Translations under genes and position numbers: made by a program | Part shown: piece after piece, positions 12,315-23,522 of the stretch | How positions within the stretch are numbered: the stretch's first letter is position 1 | How the letters are laid out: each line of letters begins with the position of its first letter | Notes under the pieces: generated by a model | Told to the model about the DNA's origin: nothing | Databases searched by the model: none | What the model saw: the letters and a program-made list of their open reading frames with translations, nothing else | Source: Rebecca billardiae RCC1528 | Lineage: Eukaryota > Haptophyta | Direction: 5' to 3' | DNA: 64,000 nucleotides | Assembly (NCBI GenBank): GCA_965240325.2 | Contig: OZ251231.1 | Location: 2,108,001 to 2,172,000 of the forward strand

Positions 12315-14255
12315 ATGGGGGCATGCGCGTCGCGCCATGATGATTTTCAGAAGCGACAGCAGCTCATACGCGACGCCAGCCAACGCGACTCAACCGACCA
12401 GTGGCCGATCCACATCCCGGAGGACCCGAGCGTGCCCATCGTGCCGATGCCGTCCATCTCGACCGAGATGCTGCCGGAGATCCAGTCGAACACGCACCAG
12501 CGACCGTCGGCGCGGGAAGGTGGGGGGGCGATGTGCCTCGGCGCGATGGGCAACACCGCTCGCCGCGCGCTCGGCTGCTGCTGGGCTCAGCGCGCCGTGT
12601 ACGGCGTGCGGCTGCAAACGCTGCAACGGCTGCGCGACCGCGCGGCCAAGCTCGAGGCGAAGCCGGGCCCGGAGCGGGCATGGCGCGCGGGCGAGCGCGC
12701 GCGCACGCGGCGCGCGGCCGGCGAGCCGCTCACCATCGACGACGTCGCGCACGAGGTCGTGCACGAGGACGTCGCCGCGCGCGGCGGCGCGTTGTTTGAC
12801 GCGTTGCCCGCGGAGGAGAAGGGACTGGCGAGCGTCTGCGTGATCGCGGCGCGCGACTCGCGCTTCGACGAGCTTGTGGACGCGATCGAGTCGGCGGACG
12901 GGAGAAGCGCGGCGCGCGCGGTGTACTGGCTCGAGCTCGTGATGGAGCCCGCCGTCGCCGACGCCGAGTGGCAGGACTACGGCGCGCGCGTGCGGCAGAC
13001 AAAGCAGCGGCTGCGCACAGTCGGCACAGCCATGATCGTGATCACGCCGTGGTCGGCGCCGCTCGTGCTCGCGGACCTGTGGACCCTGTTCGAGATGAAG
13101 GCGTCGTCGCTGCACGCGACGGAGGTGCACCTGCGCATCCCGCAGTCGCACAAGGACGCCTTCACGCGCGCGCTCCACGCGGAGTTTGACGGTGTCGCGC
13201 GCGCGCTGGTCTCTGTCGAGCCCGAGGCGGTCGTGAACGCGGCGATCGTCGAGCGCGCCGGGCTGATCGAGGCGGTGAAGGACGAGGCGGGCGGGCTGGA
13301 GCTGGTGGTGCAGCGCGTGATCCTGCTGCTGCGCTCCTGGCTCATCGAGTCCGCGCAGCTCATCCTCCGCCAGCGCCGCGACGACCTCGGCCTGACGCGC
13401 TCGCTCGCCAAGCTGCTCCGGCAGCACGGCGACGCGCGGCAGACGGAGGAGCTGTTGCGCACGCTCGTGCAGCTCGAGGAGGAGCGGCACGGCGAGCGGC
13501 ACCCGGACACGCTGATGGCGGTGCAGCAGCTCGGCGTGCACCTGTACGACGTGGGCAAGCTCGACGCGGCCGCGCACATGCACCGCCGCGTGCTCGAGCT
13601 CTTCGAGCAGCAGCGCGGGTGGGACCACCCTGACACGCTCCACGCGGCGCTGCTGCTCGCGGACGTGAACGCGCGGCGCAACAAGCTCGAGCTGGCGGAG
13701 GCGCTGTACGTGCACGTGCTCGCGGGGCACCGGCCGCTGGGGAGGAAGCACCGCAAGGTGCTCTACGCGCAGCTCGGCCTCGGCATCGTGTGGGACAGGC
13801 TCGGCCGCCTCGACGACGCGGAGGAGCTGCTGCGCGAGAACCTCGCCCTGCGCGAGGAGGTGAACGGCCCTGAGGCGCCGGACACGCTGCGCACGTGCCT
13901 GCAGCTGGCGAGCGTGCTCGACTCGCGCGGGAAGGCGGAGGAGGCGAAAGAGTACTACCTGCGCGCGAGCGGCGGGCCGATCGCGAAGGTTGGCCCCGTG
14001 CGCTCCGCCACGCGCACGCTGCGCCTCGCCGCGGGCGACGCCGAGTCGGACTACCAGTCGGACGACGGCGAGGAGGAGGAGGACGAGGTGGCGACGAGGG
14101 CGCTCACGCGCGCGCGCCGGCTCTCGCAGAGCCTCGAGGCGCGGCGCAACATCCCGGCGTTCGCGCAGGGGCCGGTGCGGCACACGATCAAGCGGCCGTC
14201 CTCGCAGGTGTACTCGCAGGAGGTGCCGGCGCCGGGCACAATGCCGCTGGTGTGA
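12315..14255 (+). CDS. TPR (kinesin-light-chain-like) protein, probable N-myristoylation
   Basis: Single exon, 646 residues, starting at ATG 12315. The N-terminus MGACASRH has Gly2, Ser6 and a nearby Cys4, a good pattern for N-myristoylation with palmitoylation, so I infer membrane tethering. Residues ~150-300 form a domain I do not recognise; it contains ADLWTLFEMKASS and a hydrophobic ITPWSAPLVLADLW stretch. Residues ~350-540 hold four or more 42-residue TPR repeats of the kinesin-light-chain/nephrocystin type, with the HPDTL signature that separates such repeats (GERHPDTL, WDHPDTL, PEAPDTL). The tail is acidic then basic (EEEEDE, then RARRLSQS). TPRs of this type bind peptides; the partner is unknown. 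The frame is strong and uninterrupted. Confidence 0.85.
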   Translation: MGACASRHDDFQKRQQLIRDASQRDSTDQWPIHIPEDPSVPIVPMPSISTEMLPEIQSNTHQRPSAREGGGAMCLGAMGNTARRALGCCWAQRAVYGVRLQTLQRLRDRAAKLEAKPGPERAWRAGERARTRRAAGEPLTIDDVAHEVVHEDVAARGGALFDALPAEEKGLASVCVIAARDSRFDELVDAIESADGRSAARAVYWLELVMEPAVADAEWQDYGARVRQTKQRLRTVGTAMIVITPWSAPLVLADLWTLFEMKASSLHATEVHLRIPQSHKDAFTRALHAEFDGVARALVSVEPEAVVNAAIVERAGLIEAVKDEAGGLELVVQRVILLLRSWLIESAQLILRQRRDDLGLTRSLAKLLRQHGDARQTEELLRTLVQLEEERHGERHPDTLMAVQQLGVHLYDVGKLDAAAHMHRRVLELFEQQRGWDHPDTLHAALLLADVNARRNKLELAEALYVHVLAGHRPLGRKHRKVLYAQLGLGIVWDRLGRLDDAEELLRENLALREEVNGPEAPDTLRTCLQLASVLDSRGKAEEAKEYYLRASGGPIAKVGPVRSATRTLRLAAGDAESDYQSDDGEEEEDEVATRALTRARRLSQSLEARRNIPAFAQGPVRHTIKRPSSQVYSQEVPAPGTMPLV

Positions 14256-14574
14256 GCCGTGAGCGCCCGCTGACCGGCGGCGGCGGCGCTGCGCGCGCTC
14301 TCCCGACGCTGGCGCGCGCGCGGGACGTGTCCGGCCCCGGCCGCCAGCCACTCAGCCAGCAGCCCACACGCCAGTCCCGGCGGTGGGGCGCTGCTGCCCG
14401 GCGCACGCAGTCCCATATGACACTCCATTTGACAGCCTGGCGAGGGGACGTCTCGTCAGGCTTGGACAGGTGGCGCAGTTGGACAGGACCGGCGGAGTAC
14501 GACGGCTGAGGTGGTGCAAGGCGCTAATCAGGGACACACGACGCCGCGGGTTACCCCCATATTGACAAACAGCT
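14256..14574. other. Short intergenic region, TPR gene to HECT gene
   Basis: These 319 bp separate two plus-strand genes and must contain the 3' end of the TPR transcript and the promoter of the HECT gene. I see no strong signal or repeat. Confidence 0.4.
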
Positions 14575-17197
14575 ATGGCTCGTCGGGAATCTCCCGGACT
14601 CCGCCCTCAACTTGTAAGCAGCCGCGGAGCCGCTGAAACTAAGGACATGGCGACCTCGGGCGCGCAACAGGCGGCCGCCGTCGTGACGCTGCAGGCGGTG
14701 CGCGCCGACCTGGCGATCCTGAAGAACGTGGCGACCGAGGACGTCGCCGGCTACCGCGCCGCGACGCGCAGCATCGCCGCCAACTGCCGCAAGTCGAAGC
14801 CGGGCCTCGCCAAGTACTGCCGCGAGGGCCTGCTCGAGGTCTTGGCCAACGCGGTCGCCGAGGTGCCGTCGCACCCGAACCTGGTGAACTCGACGCTGGA
14901 CATCACGCTGATCATCGCGAAGCTCATCATCGAGAGCGCCCCGACCGCCGACGCGGCCGCCGCCGCCGCCGCCGCCGCCCCGAACGGCAGCGCCGCCGCG
15001 AACGGCGGCGGCAGCGGCGGCGGCAGCGGCGGCGCGAGCGGCGCGGGCGCGGGCGCGTCCGGCTCCGCGGGCGGCGCGGGCGCGAGCGCCGAGCGGGCGC
15101 GGCAGCAGGCGAGCTTCAGCGTCGGCGAGACCGTCCTCGCGCGGCGGCAGGACGGCGACCTGTGCGAAGGCACCATCGCGCAGCGCTTTGGCGACTCGTC
15201 GTACCTGGTGATGTGGAGCGACACGCACGACACGTCCGCGCAGCTCGAGGCGAGCGACATCATGCCGCTCGCGTCGGGGATGAGCCTCGGCGAGGCGCGG
15301 CGGCGGCACCGCGTCGCGCCCGCGTTCATCCTCAACAACTTCCTCCTCAAGACCGCCATCCCCTCCGCCGACCTCTCGCGCGTGCAGATGGTCGTACGCG
15401 ACGGCGCGGACGTGAACTGCGCGGACGCCGACGGCAACTCGCCGCTGATGATCGCGATCTCGCACGACGCGCCCACGCGGATGCTCTCGTTCCTGCTCTC
15501 GCGCGGCGCGCACGCCAACGCGAGCGGCTCCTCCGGCACGCCGCTCCAGCTCGCCGCCGCGCACGGCAACAGCGAGGCGGTGGAAGTGCTGCTGCAGTAC
15601 GGTGCGGACGCGTCCGCGGTCGACACGGGCGCGTGCGACGAGGCGGTGGCGGCGATCCTCGCGGCGCACCTCTCGGCTCGCGCGCCGAACGCGCCGCAGG
15701 CGAAGGGTGCGCGCGCGCGCCGCCGCCGCCGCCGCCGCGCCTGCGCGCGCGCCCTTTGCGCGGCGCCCGGCTCACGCGCGAGCGCCGCGCGCCCCGCCGG
15801 CCCCGCGGCCCCGCGCCGCCGCCGCCGCCGCCGCCGCCTCCGCCGCGCAGACGAGCGCGAGGCGACGGAGCTGAGCGCGGAGGAGCACGCGTCGTACGAG
15901 TGCGCGTGCTGCACCCTGCTCGTCCCCGCCCTCGTCCACGCGCGCGCGCGCGCGCACGCCGCCAAGGCCGCGCGGCGCGCCCTGCTTGTCCTCTCGTACC
16001 TGTGCGAGTGGGCGGCGGCGGAGCACTGGGCGCAGCTGCTGCCGGACGACGCGGAGGCGCTGGTGGCGGCGCTGGTGGCGGCGCTGCGCGTGGAGGACGC
16101 GGGGGAGCTGCTCGCGGTGCTGCGCATCGCGCTCGTCGTGCTCGAGCGCGCGCCCGCCCTCGCCGCCTCCTTCGACCGCCACGGCTGCGTGCGCGCCCTC
16201 GACGCGATCGCGGTCGGCGGCATCGGCGTCGGCCGCGGCGGCGCGGCGCCCGGCGGCCGCGCGCCGCTCGGCTCGGGCGCGAGCGCGGCGCTGTCCGGGG
16301 CGTACGCGCGCGCGGCGGCGCTCGGCGCCGGCCGGCCCGCCGCCGAGCGCGCCGCCGCCGCCGACGCCGCCGACGCCCCCTCGCTCGCGCGCGCCGCTCG
16401 GGAGAAAATCGTCCGCAGCCGCGAGCTTGACGGCGCGGCGCGCGGCGCGCACGCGCACGCGCTCGGCCAGCTGGCGGCGCGCGCGCGCGCGGGCGAGCTC
16501 GCGCTCGGCGCGGCGGACGGGCTGCCGAGCGTGCTCGCGCGCGCGGGCGGGATGAACGCGCAGGAGCTCGAGGAGAGCGGCGTGCTCGAGGCGCTGGCGC
16601 GCGCACTCGAGCATGAGCCCGCGGCCGCGGCCTCGCTGCACGCCGCGCTGCGCGCCGCGCCCGCCGCGCAGCCGCTCTGCTTGGAAGAGGCGGCGGCGGC
16701 GGCGGCGGCGGCGCACGCGCCGGCGGGCGGCGGCACGCCGGCCCAGCGCGCGTCGCGCCCGGTCACGCGCTCCAGCACGGGCGCCTCGCCGCCCGCCGTC
16801 GACGCGCCGCCGCCCGCCGCGCCGCCGCCCAAGCGCGCGGCCGCGCCGAGCGCGCGCCGCGCGCCGCTCACGCCTCTGCAGCGGCTCGTGCGGCTGCTGC
16901 ACACGGTGGTGGCCGAGCACGACGAGCTGCCGATGGCGCTGTGCGCGGCGTCGGACGGGCAGCAGTCGCTGCGCGCCGCCACCGAGCCGCTGCACCTCAG
17001 CCTCCACCCGCTCCCGCCGCAGCGCTCCGCGGTCACGGGCGCGCCGCGGGGCGCGGGCGCGCGCACGCGCACGTCCCTCGACTCGCACTTTGCGGACGCG
17101 AGGATGGCGATGGTGCACGACATGGCCGCCGACGCCGACTTTGACGTGCACGACGACGACGTGGACGACGACGTGGACGACGACGACGACGACGAGC

Positions 17198-17251
<54 letters not shown>

Positions 17252-20200
17252 AGGAGGAGGAGGACGACGACGTCGACGACGACGACGACGAAGACGTGGA
17301 TGCGATGGAGCACGAGGAGGAGGCGGCAGCGCAGCAGCACGCCGCCGCCGCCGGCGGCGGGAGCGGCGCGCACGCCGGCGGTGGCGCCGAGGCCGCCGGC
17401 GCGCGGCAGCGCGGCAGCGCTCCGCCCGCCGAGCGGCGCGGCGGCGGCGGCGCGGGCGGCGCCACCTCAGAGCCTCTTTTTGCGGTCGAGCCCCTGGTGC
17501 GCGTGGCGGAGCTGGAGCGCCACCTGATCCGCACGACAGCCGTGGCGGACGCGGAGTACACGGCGTACTGCAAGGGCCTCGTCGGCGCGGTCGTCGACGA
17601 GCGCGCGCACCGCGCGGACGCGGGCGGCGCGGAGGGCTCGGCCGCGGCCGCGCGCGCGGCGCGCGCCGCGGCCGCGGGCCCCCCCGCCGCGCCCGCGCCT
17701 GCGGCGGCCGCGGCCGCGGCCGCGGCGGGCTCGGCGGGCTCGGCGGGCTCGGCGGGCGCGAGCACGCCGAGCGCCGCCGACGGCGCCCCCTTCCGCCGCG
17801 CCGTGGTGCTCGGCTTCAGCACCGTCTCCGCGCTCGGCCTCGGCGTGCACCGGCTGTGCTACGACGACACGGGCGAGTGCGTGCAGCTCGTGCTCGGCGC
17901 GCGCGAGTACTCGGTGGTGGGGCGGGTGGCGCCCGCCGAGCTGGCGGCGGTGTGCGCGGCGGCGGACGCGGCGGAGGCGTCGGGCGTGGACCGCGCGAAC
18001 GCGCGCGTGCACACCGTCAACCTGCACTGCCCCGAGGGCCTGCCCGTCGAGCTCTTCTTGGAGAACATTCTCAGCGAGGTGCGGCGCTCGCTGCGGCAGG
18101 CCGACCCGGGACACGCGCCGATGACGCGCGGCGTCTCCGAGGAGTACGGCTGGCGCGACCGCGGGTGGGAGCGGGGCGGGCTGCAGTTCGAGCGGCTGCT
18201 CGCCGAGCGGCTGCGCACCGCGGGCGTCGGCCCCATCGCGCGCCGCCAGACGCAGCACGAGGCGGAGACGCTCGTGCACCGCCTCTCGCGCATCGTGATG
18301 ACCTCCGTCGACGTGGACGCGAGCGCGGAGCCTGCGGAGCTGGAGGCGGCGGGCGAGCGGCTCGCGGTGGGCGCGCGCGTGCAGGCGGTCGGGCGCACGG
18401 GCTCGCGGCAGTGGATGTGCGCCACGCTCATCGAGCCGGGCGGCGCCTCCGCCGCCGCCTCCGCCGCCGCCGCGCCCGGCGGCGGCGGCGGCGGCGGCGC
18501 GTCCGCCGCGCCCGGCGGCAGCGGCGGCGCGTCCGCCGCCAGCGGCGGCGGCGGCTCAGGCCTGGGCCTTCTGTACGACGACGGCGTGTGGGAGCCGTGC
18601 GTGCCGCACCACCAGATCAGGCTGGTGCAGCCCGCGGCGGAGTCGAGCGCGGCGCGGCGCAACCCGCTCGCCGCCGTCTTCATGACCTTCGAGCAGTTCA
18701 TCTCCGCGCGCGAGGAGCAGTCGCACGCCGAGCACGGCGCGGGCGGCCGGCCGGTCGTGCTCGCAAACCTGCGCCGCTCGCTCTCCGCCTTCGACCTGGG
18801 GCGCGTGTCGACGGTTGGGCACGTGGAGCTGGGCGGGGGCGGCGCGGGCGGCGCGGCGGAGGCGGGCGGCGCGGGCGCGGGCGCGCCGGGCGGCGCCGCG
18901 CTCGGAGGGGAGCGCGGCGCGGACGCCGAGGCGATGGCCGAGCCGGGCGCGCCGGGCGCGGCCGCGGACGCGGCGGACGCGGACGCGCCGCCCGTGGGTG
19001 GTGCCGCGCCGCGCCGCAGCGCCGCGGCCGCGCCGCCGGGCGGCCGCCCGCTCGTCTCGGGCCCCGAGCCGGTGACCCGGCTGGCCGTCGAGTTCGGCTA
19101 CCTGCCGCGCCCGCTCCCCGCCACGGAGGCCGAGCGCGCCGCCGCGGCCGCGGCCGCGCCCCCCCTGCAGCCGCTCGTGGGCGCGCACACGACCCTGCGC
19201 GGGCTGCACGAGCTGTGGCACGTGCGCGCGCGCGCCGCGGCCGCGCGCGCCGCCGAGGGCGGCGTGGCGGCCCCGGGCGGGAGCGGCGCGAGCGGCGGCG
19301 CGGCCGAGGTGGGCCCGATGCCGCGGCCGGGCGTCGTCACCTCGCTCTGCTTCCGGGTGGTCCCCGTGCGCGCGGCCGCGGAGGGCGCGCGCGCGGACGG
19401 CGCGGACGGCGCGGGCGCGGGCGCGGGCGGCGCGGCGGCCGCCGCGCTGGCGTCCGGCTGCTCGGACGCGCCGCAGCCGATGGACGTGGACGAGGCCGGG
19501 GCGGCGGCGGGCTCCGAGCCGGCCGACGCCGCGCGCCGGCTGCGCGACGTCACCCGCGCGATCGGCGTGCGCGCGCGCGCCCTCTCCGACGCCCTCGTCT
19601 GCCTCGGCGCGCTGCACGCGAGCGAGCGCGCGGCCGCCGAGCGCGCGCTCGCGGGGCGCGGCGGGCCGGACGACCCGGTGGCGGCGCACGGCACGCCGGC
19701 GCTCGAGGGCGGCGCGTCGGCCGCGCCGCCGCGCGGCACGCTGCCCCCGCTCGGCGGCGGCTCGTGGGTGTGCGCGCCCCTCGAGGCGAAGCTCTCCGCC
19801 CAGCTGACGGACGCGCTGGCGGTCGCGTCGGGCGCGCTGCCGGAGTGGTGCGGGCTGCTCACGCGCTCGGCGCCGTTCCTCTTCTCGGAGCGCGCGCGGC
19901 TGCGCCACCTGCACGCCTCCGCGTTCGGCGTCTCGCGCTCGCTCGCGTGGACGCAGGAGCAGCTGCTCGCGCAGCGCCGCACCGCCTTCGCCGAGGAGCT
20001 GCTGGCGGCGGAGCGGCTGCGCGCGGACGCGGAGGCGGCGCGCGACGCGGAGGCGCTGAGCGAGGCGCTCGACCAGCTCAGCGAGCTGGAGGAGCGGATC
20101 GCGCGCGACCGGCTCGGCTCGCTCGCGTCGGACATCGCCAAGGTGCGGCGCGACGACGTGCTCCCCGCCGCGCGCCGGCTGATGGCCGCGCACGCCGGCT

Positions 20201-21991
20201 CGCGCCGCGCGCTCGAGGTGCAGTTCGAGGCCGAGTCTGGCTTTGGCTCGGGCGTCACGCAGAACTTCTACTCGTGTGTCGCGGCCGAGCTGCACTCGGT
20301 CGAGGCGGCGGCGGAGGAGCACATGTGGCTCGGCTCGGCGGCGGGCGCGGGCGACGCGCCGACCACGCTCGCCGCCGCCGAGGCCGTCGGGCTCCACGTC
20401 CGGCCGCTGCCGTCGGACGCGCCGCCGGAGCGCGTGTCGCGCGCGCGGCACAGCTTCCGCGCGCTCGGCCAGCTGATGGCCAAGGCGTGCCTCGACCGCT
20501 TCATCGTGCCGCTGCCGCTCTCCGCGGCGTTCTTCGCGCTCGTGCGCGGCGACGCGGTGGGCGCGTGGGGGCTGCCCCCGCCCGGCGCGACCGGCGGCGT
20601 CGTGAGCGCGTACGCCGCCCTCTGCCGAGACGCGGCGGGCGAGGCGGGCGCGGCGGGCGCGCTCGCCGCGCCCGCGGCCGACGCCGAGTTTGCCGCGCGC
20701 TACCTGCACCTGGAGTACGAAATGAGCATCGCCGACTTCCTCTCCGCGCTGGGCGAGCCCACGTTTGTGTGCCCCGTCACGAGTGCGCGCGCTGCGCTGC
20801 GCCGCGCCGCGCCGCGCTGCCCCGCGCGCTGCCGCACCGCGCCCAGCTGAGCGCCGCGCGCCGCCGTGTCGCGCGTGCGCCGCGCCGTGCGTGCGCAGGC
20901 GCGCCGCTGTGCGCGGGCGGTGAGCGCCGCGCGCTGAGCGTCGAGTGCCTGCCCGAGTACGTGCAGCTGGTGATGCGCCTCTGGCTGGACGAGGGCGTGC
21001 GGTGCGTGCACACGCGCGCACGGCGGCCGCGCGCGCGGGCGGGGCTGGCAGCGCTTCCGCTCGGCACCGCTGTGTGCTCCGGCGATGCCGTGGCTGCGGT
21101 GCCGAGCTGCTGCTGCGGCGGAGGCGTGCGCACACCCGGCCTCACCCGACGCGCGCGCGCGCGCGCCGCGCGCCTCGCAGGGCGCAAGTCTCCGCGTTCC
21201 GCGAGGGCATCGAGAGCGTCTTCCCGTTCGGGCCTCTGCGCGCCTTCTCGCCCACAGAGCTGCGCTCGCTCATGTGCGGACGGCTGCGCATCGAGTGGGA
21301 GGTGCGCGCGCGCCCCCGGCGCGCCCCGGCGCGCCCCCGGCGCGCCCCCGGCTCACCCGCCGCGCCTGGCACAGCGCGGGCGCGCGCGCGGCGCGGCGGG
21401 CGGTGGCGCGGTGTGCCAGGCGCGGCCAGCGAGTGCGCTGCTCCGCGCTGCGCGCGCACCCACGGCTGACGCCCCCCCGCCGCGCTCGCGCTGCGCGTGC
21501 GCGCGAGCAGGAGTCGAGCCTGCAGCGCCACATCCACCCGACAGGCGGCCTCTCACGGGACACGCCGCCGTACACGTGAGCGCACCGCGCGCGCGCACCG
21601 CACCGCACCGCATGCGCACGCGCGCACGCGCGTGCGCGCGTGCGCACGCACGCACGCACCCGCCGCGGCTCACCGCCGCCGCGCCGGCGCGCGCTGCTGC
21701 GTCCGCAGGCTGCTGATCGAGGAGCTACTGCAGATGGCGCACGCCGAGCGCGCGCAGTTCCTCAACTTCGTCACGGCGTGCCCGCACCTGCCGCCCTCGG
21801 GGCTGGAGACGCTCGAGATCGAGGTGGCGCCCCAGCACGCGCACACGACGATCCCGACCTCGCAGACGTGCGGCAACAAGCTGTACCTGCCGCACTACCG
21901 CACCGCCGAGGAGCTGCGCAACGGGCTGCACGTCGCGTTCGCCAACGCGGAGTACGGCGGACTGCACGAGGTCGCGCATCACCAGCACTAG
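14575..21991 (+). CDS. HECT-type E3 ubiquitin ligase with ankyrin repeats (HECTD1/TRIP12-like)
   Basis: Six exons: 14575-15706, 15851-20782, 20899-21001, 21181-21301, 21511-21575, 21709-21991, giving 2,211 residues. The N-terminus (~30-125) is helical and armadillo-like. A tudor/agenet-like segment (VGETVLARR...YLVMWSD) lies near 180-225, then ankyrin repeats (GADVNCADADGNSPLMIA, ~280-365). The middle is Ala/Gly-rich with an almost pure Asp/Glu run (~809-870). The HECT domain starts near 1880 and is rebuilt across the splice sites: FGSGVTQNFYS, then LPEYVQLVM..DEGVRAQVSAFREGIESVFP, then HIHPTGGLSRD. The catalytic loop TSQTCGNKLYLP has Cys2172 encoded at 21869-21871. HECT ligases carry ubiquitin on this Cys before substrate transfer. 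The exon 1-2 intron is a multiple of three and was chosen because it would otherwise encode an Arg/Ala-only block. ATG 14647 is an alternative start. Confidence 0.9.
17140..17337 (+). repeat. GAC-type trinucleotide tract encoding poly-Asp/Glu
   Basis: Inside the HECT gene, GAC/GAG codons repeat for roughly 190 bp with few interruptions and give an acidic block. Such tracts change length easily and resemble the acidic regions of other large HECT ligases. It may act as a charged docking surface, but that is inference. Confidence 0.8.
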
Positions 21992-23094
21992 CGGCCTAGC
22001 GCACCAGTTGTGACTGTGAGCTGGGGAGCCGGGGCCACGCGGCCGCGGCGGCCGGCCGGCCGCAGGCCATCACTCATCAGCGACGGCCCGTCGTCGCGTA
22101 TAGTCGTCCGTGAGCAGCAGCATCGCGCGCGCGTAGTGACTCGGTAGTGGCAGTCAGTCGTCACATTATCCGAGTACGTAGTTAGTACGGTAGCCGGCGG
22201 CAGCTAGCAGCGGCTTACTGAGTCACCTAGCGCCGCAGTAGCAGCTGATGATACTGAATAACATACTGCTGACGATATAGTTAATGAGTTAATCTGATGA
22301 TGACCCGGCACCAGAATAGCAGCCTTGATCAACCGTGCTCACTACTTCGTTCTATATATATATATGTCTAGTCACTCCGCCATGCCTGGCTCGCACAAGC
22401 CACAAGGCGTCGGGTACGAAAAACGATGAAGCGTGCGGGTTGACGCGACAGCGGCGAGAGCAAGAGACCATATTGCATGAGGGGCGACGCGGCGAAGACA
22501 GTAGATGATGTCGTCGCGCCGCCGAACGATCAGGCGGGGAGCCGGGCCACACAGACAGCCAGCGACCTTACCGAGCAGAGGGGCTGCGGCGACTGCGGTG
22601 CACCTCCTGCAGCGGAGAGTGCACCCGGCAGTGCTCGATGCAGGCGATTCCCTTGCCCAGCTCGGCGCCTTCGTCGCGAGCAGCCCCATGGCGCCCCCGA
22701 GAGCGAAGCCTGATCGATCCGATGTGAGCGGTAACCAACCGAGTCCTGCAGGTGCGCCGCTGTGGGCCAGATTGGCAGCGCACCAGGACTCCTGCGCGCG
22801 GCGGTGCGCGCGGGACAACGCAGGAATGCCGTGCGAGCCGGATTCTTGGCGTCGCTCATAGACACTCAGTTATAGGTTCCCTATAACGCCACATATATAT
22901 GCGCGCGCTCGCGTCATCGGATTCGGACTCGTCGGACTTCGCCTTCGGCGGATATGAGTCTTCGCGCGTCACATCATGCATATATATGTCAGTAGTATAT
23001 TGATCATATCCATCGTCAGGCATCACCATCAGCCTGATCAGGCGCCGCCGCGGGCCAACAATAAATTAGTAATAAGTGATATGATTTATAAGAT

Positions 23095-23125
<31 letters not shown>

Positions 23126-23522
23126 AATACATAAAACTAAAACTACTACTACTTGCTTGTCATCACAGCGGCGGCAGCAGCAGCGCTTCATGCATCCTCA
23201 ATCGCTGCGCAGCATCGGCAAAGCCGCGCGCAATCGCCGGATGGCGCCGCCGCCACGCTCGCCACGACAACATACCTATACCGCTGACAACCCACAGCAT
23301 CATGCATCATCGCGAGCATGGGGTGGTGACGCTGGTGCGCCTCGCGCACCAGGAGGAGCAGACTCGAATAAATAGATCTTGCTCGGAGCTCCAAGGGAAA
23401 GTATACGGGCATGCAAAGGGGGATTCGTGATTTGTCGTGCGCCGTCGTGCCGATTTTGTGTCGTGCTCGAGAGCAGACATACACACAGATGGAAGCGTCC
23501 CTCGCGGTCGACTTCCTCGTCC
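21992..23522. other. Convergent intergenic region, HECT / tandem channel
   Basis: About 1.5 kb between two convergent 3' ends. Much of it is AT-richer than the genes, with TA runs at ~22352-22364, ~22890 and ~22980, and a CT microsatellite at 23097-23124. Frames at 22372-22818 (minus, 148 codons) and 22505-22861 (plus, 118 codons) overlap each other and resemble nothing I know, so I do not call a gene. Confidence 0.5.
23097..23124 (+). repeat. (CT)14 microsatellite
   Basis: Fourteen perfect CT units in the AT-rich region downstream of two convergent genes. A simple repeat with no coding role. Confidence 0.95.

Noticed and set aside
15707-15850. In-frame Arg/Ala-rich block of 48 codons in the HECT gene
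   Set aside because: Treated as an intron: GTGCGC donor, GCTCACGCG inside, GCGCAG acceptor, and removal keeps frame. Retention cannot be excluded without RNA.
16700-16760. CRISPR-like or regularly spaced repeats in GCG/GGC tracts across the window
   Set aside because: These are homopolymeric codon runs (Ala, Gly, Pro) without unique spacers, in a eukaryotic genome.
14751-17822. 1,023-codon minus-strand frame opposite the HECT gene
   Set aside because: It mirrors the sense codons as Ala, Ser and Arg runs, has no domain, and lies fully inside a well-supported gene. GC-rich DNA with few stop codons produces such shadows.
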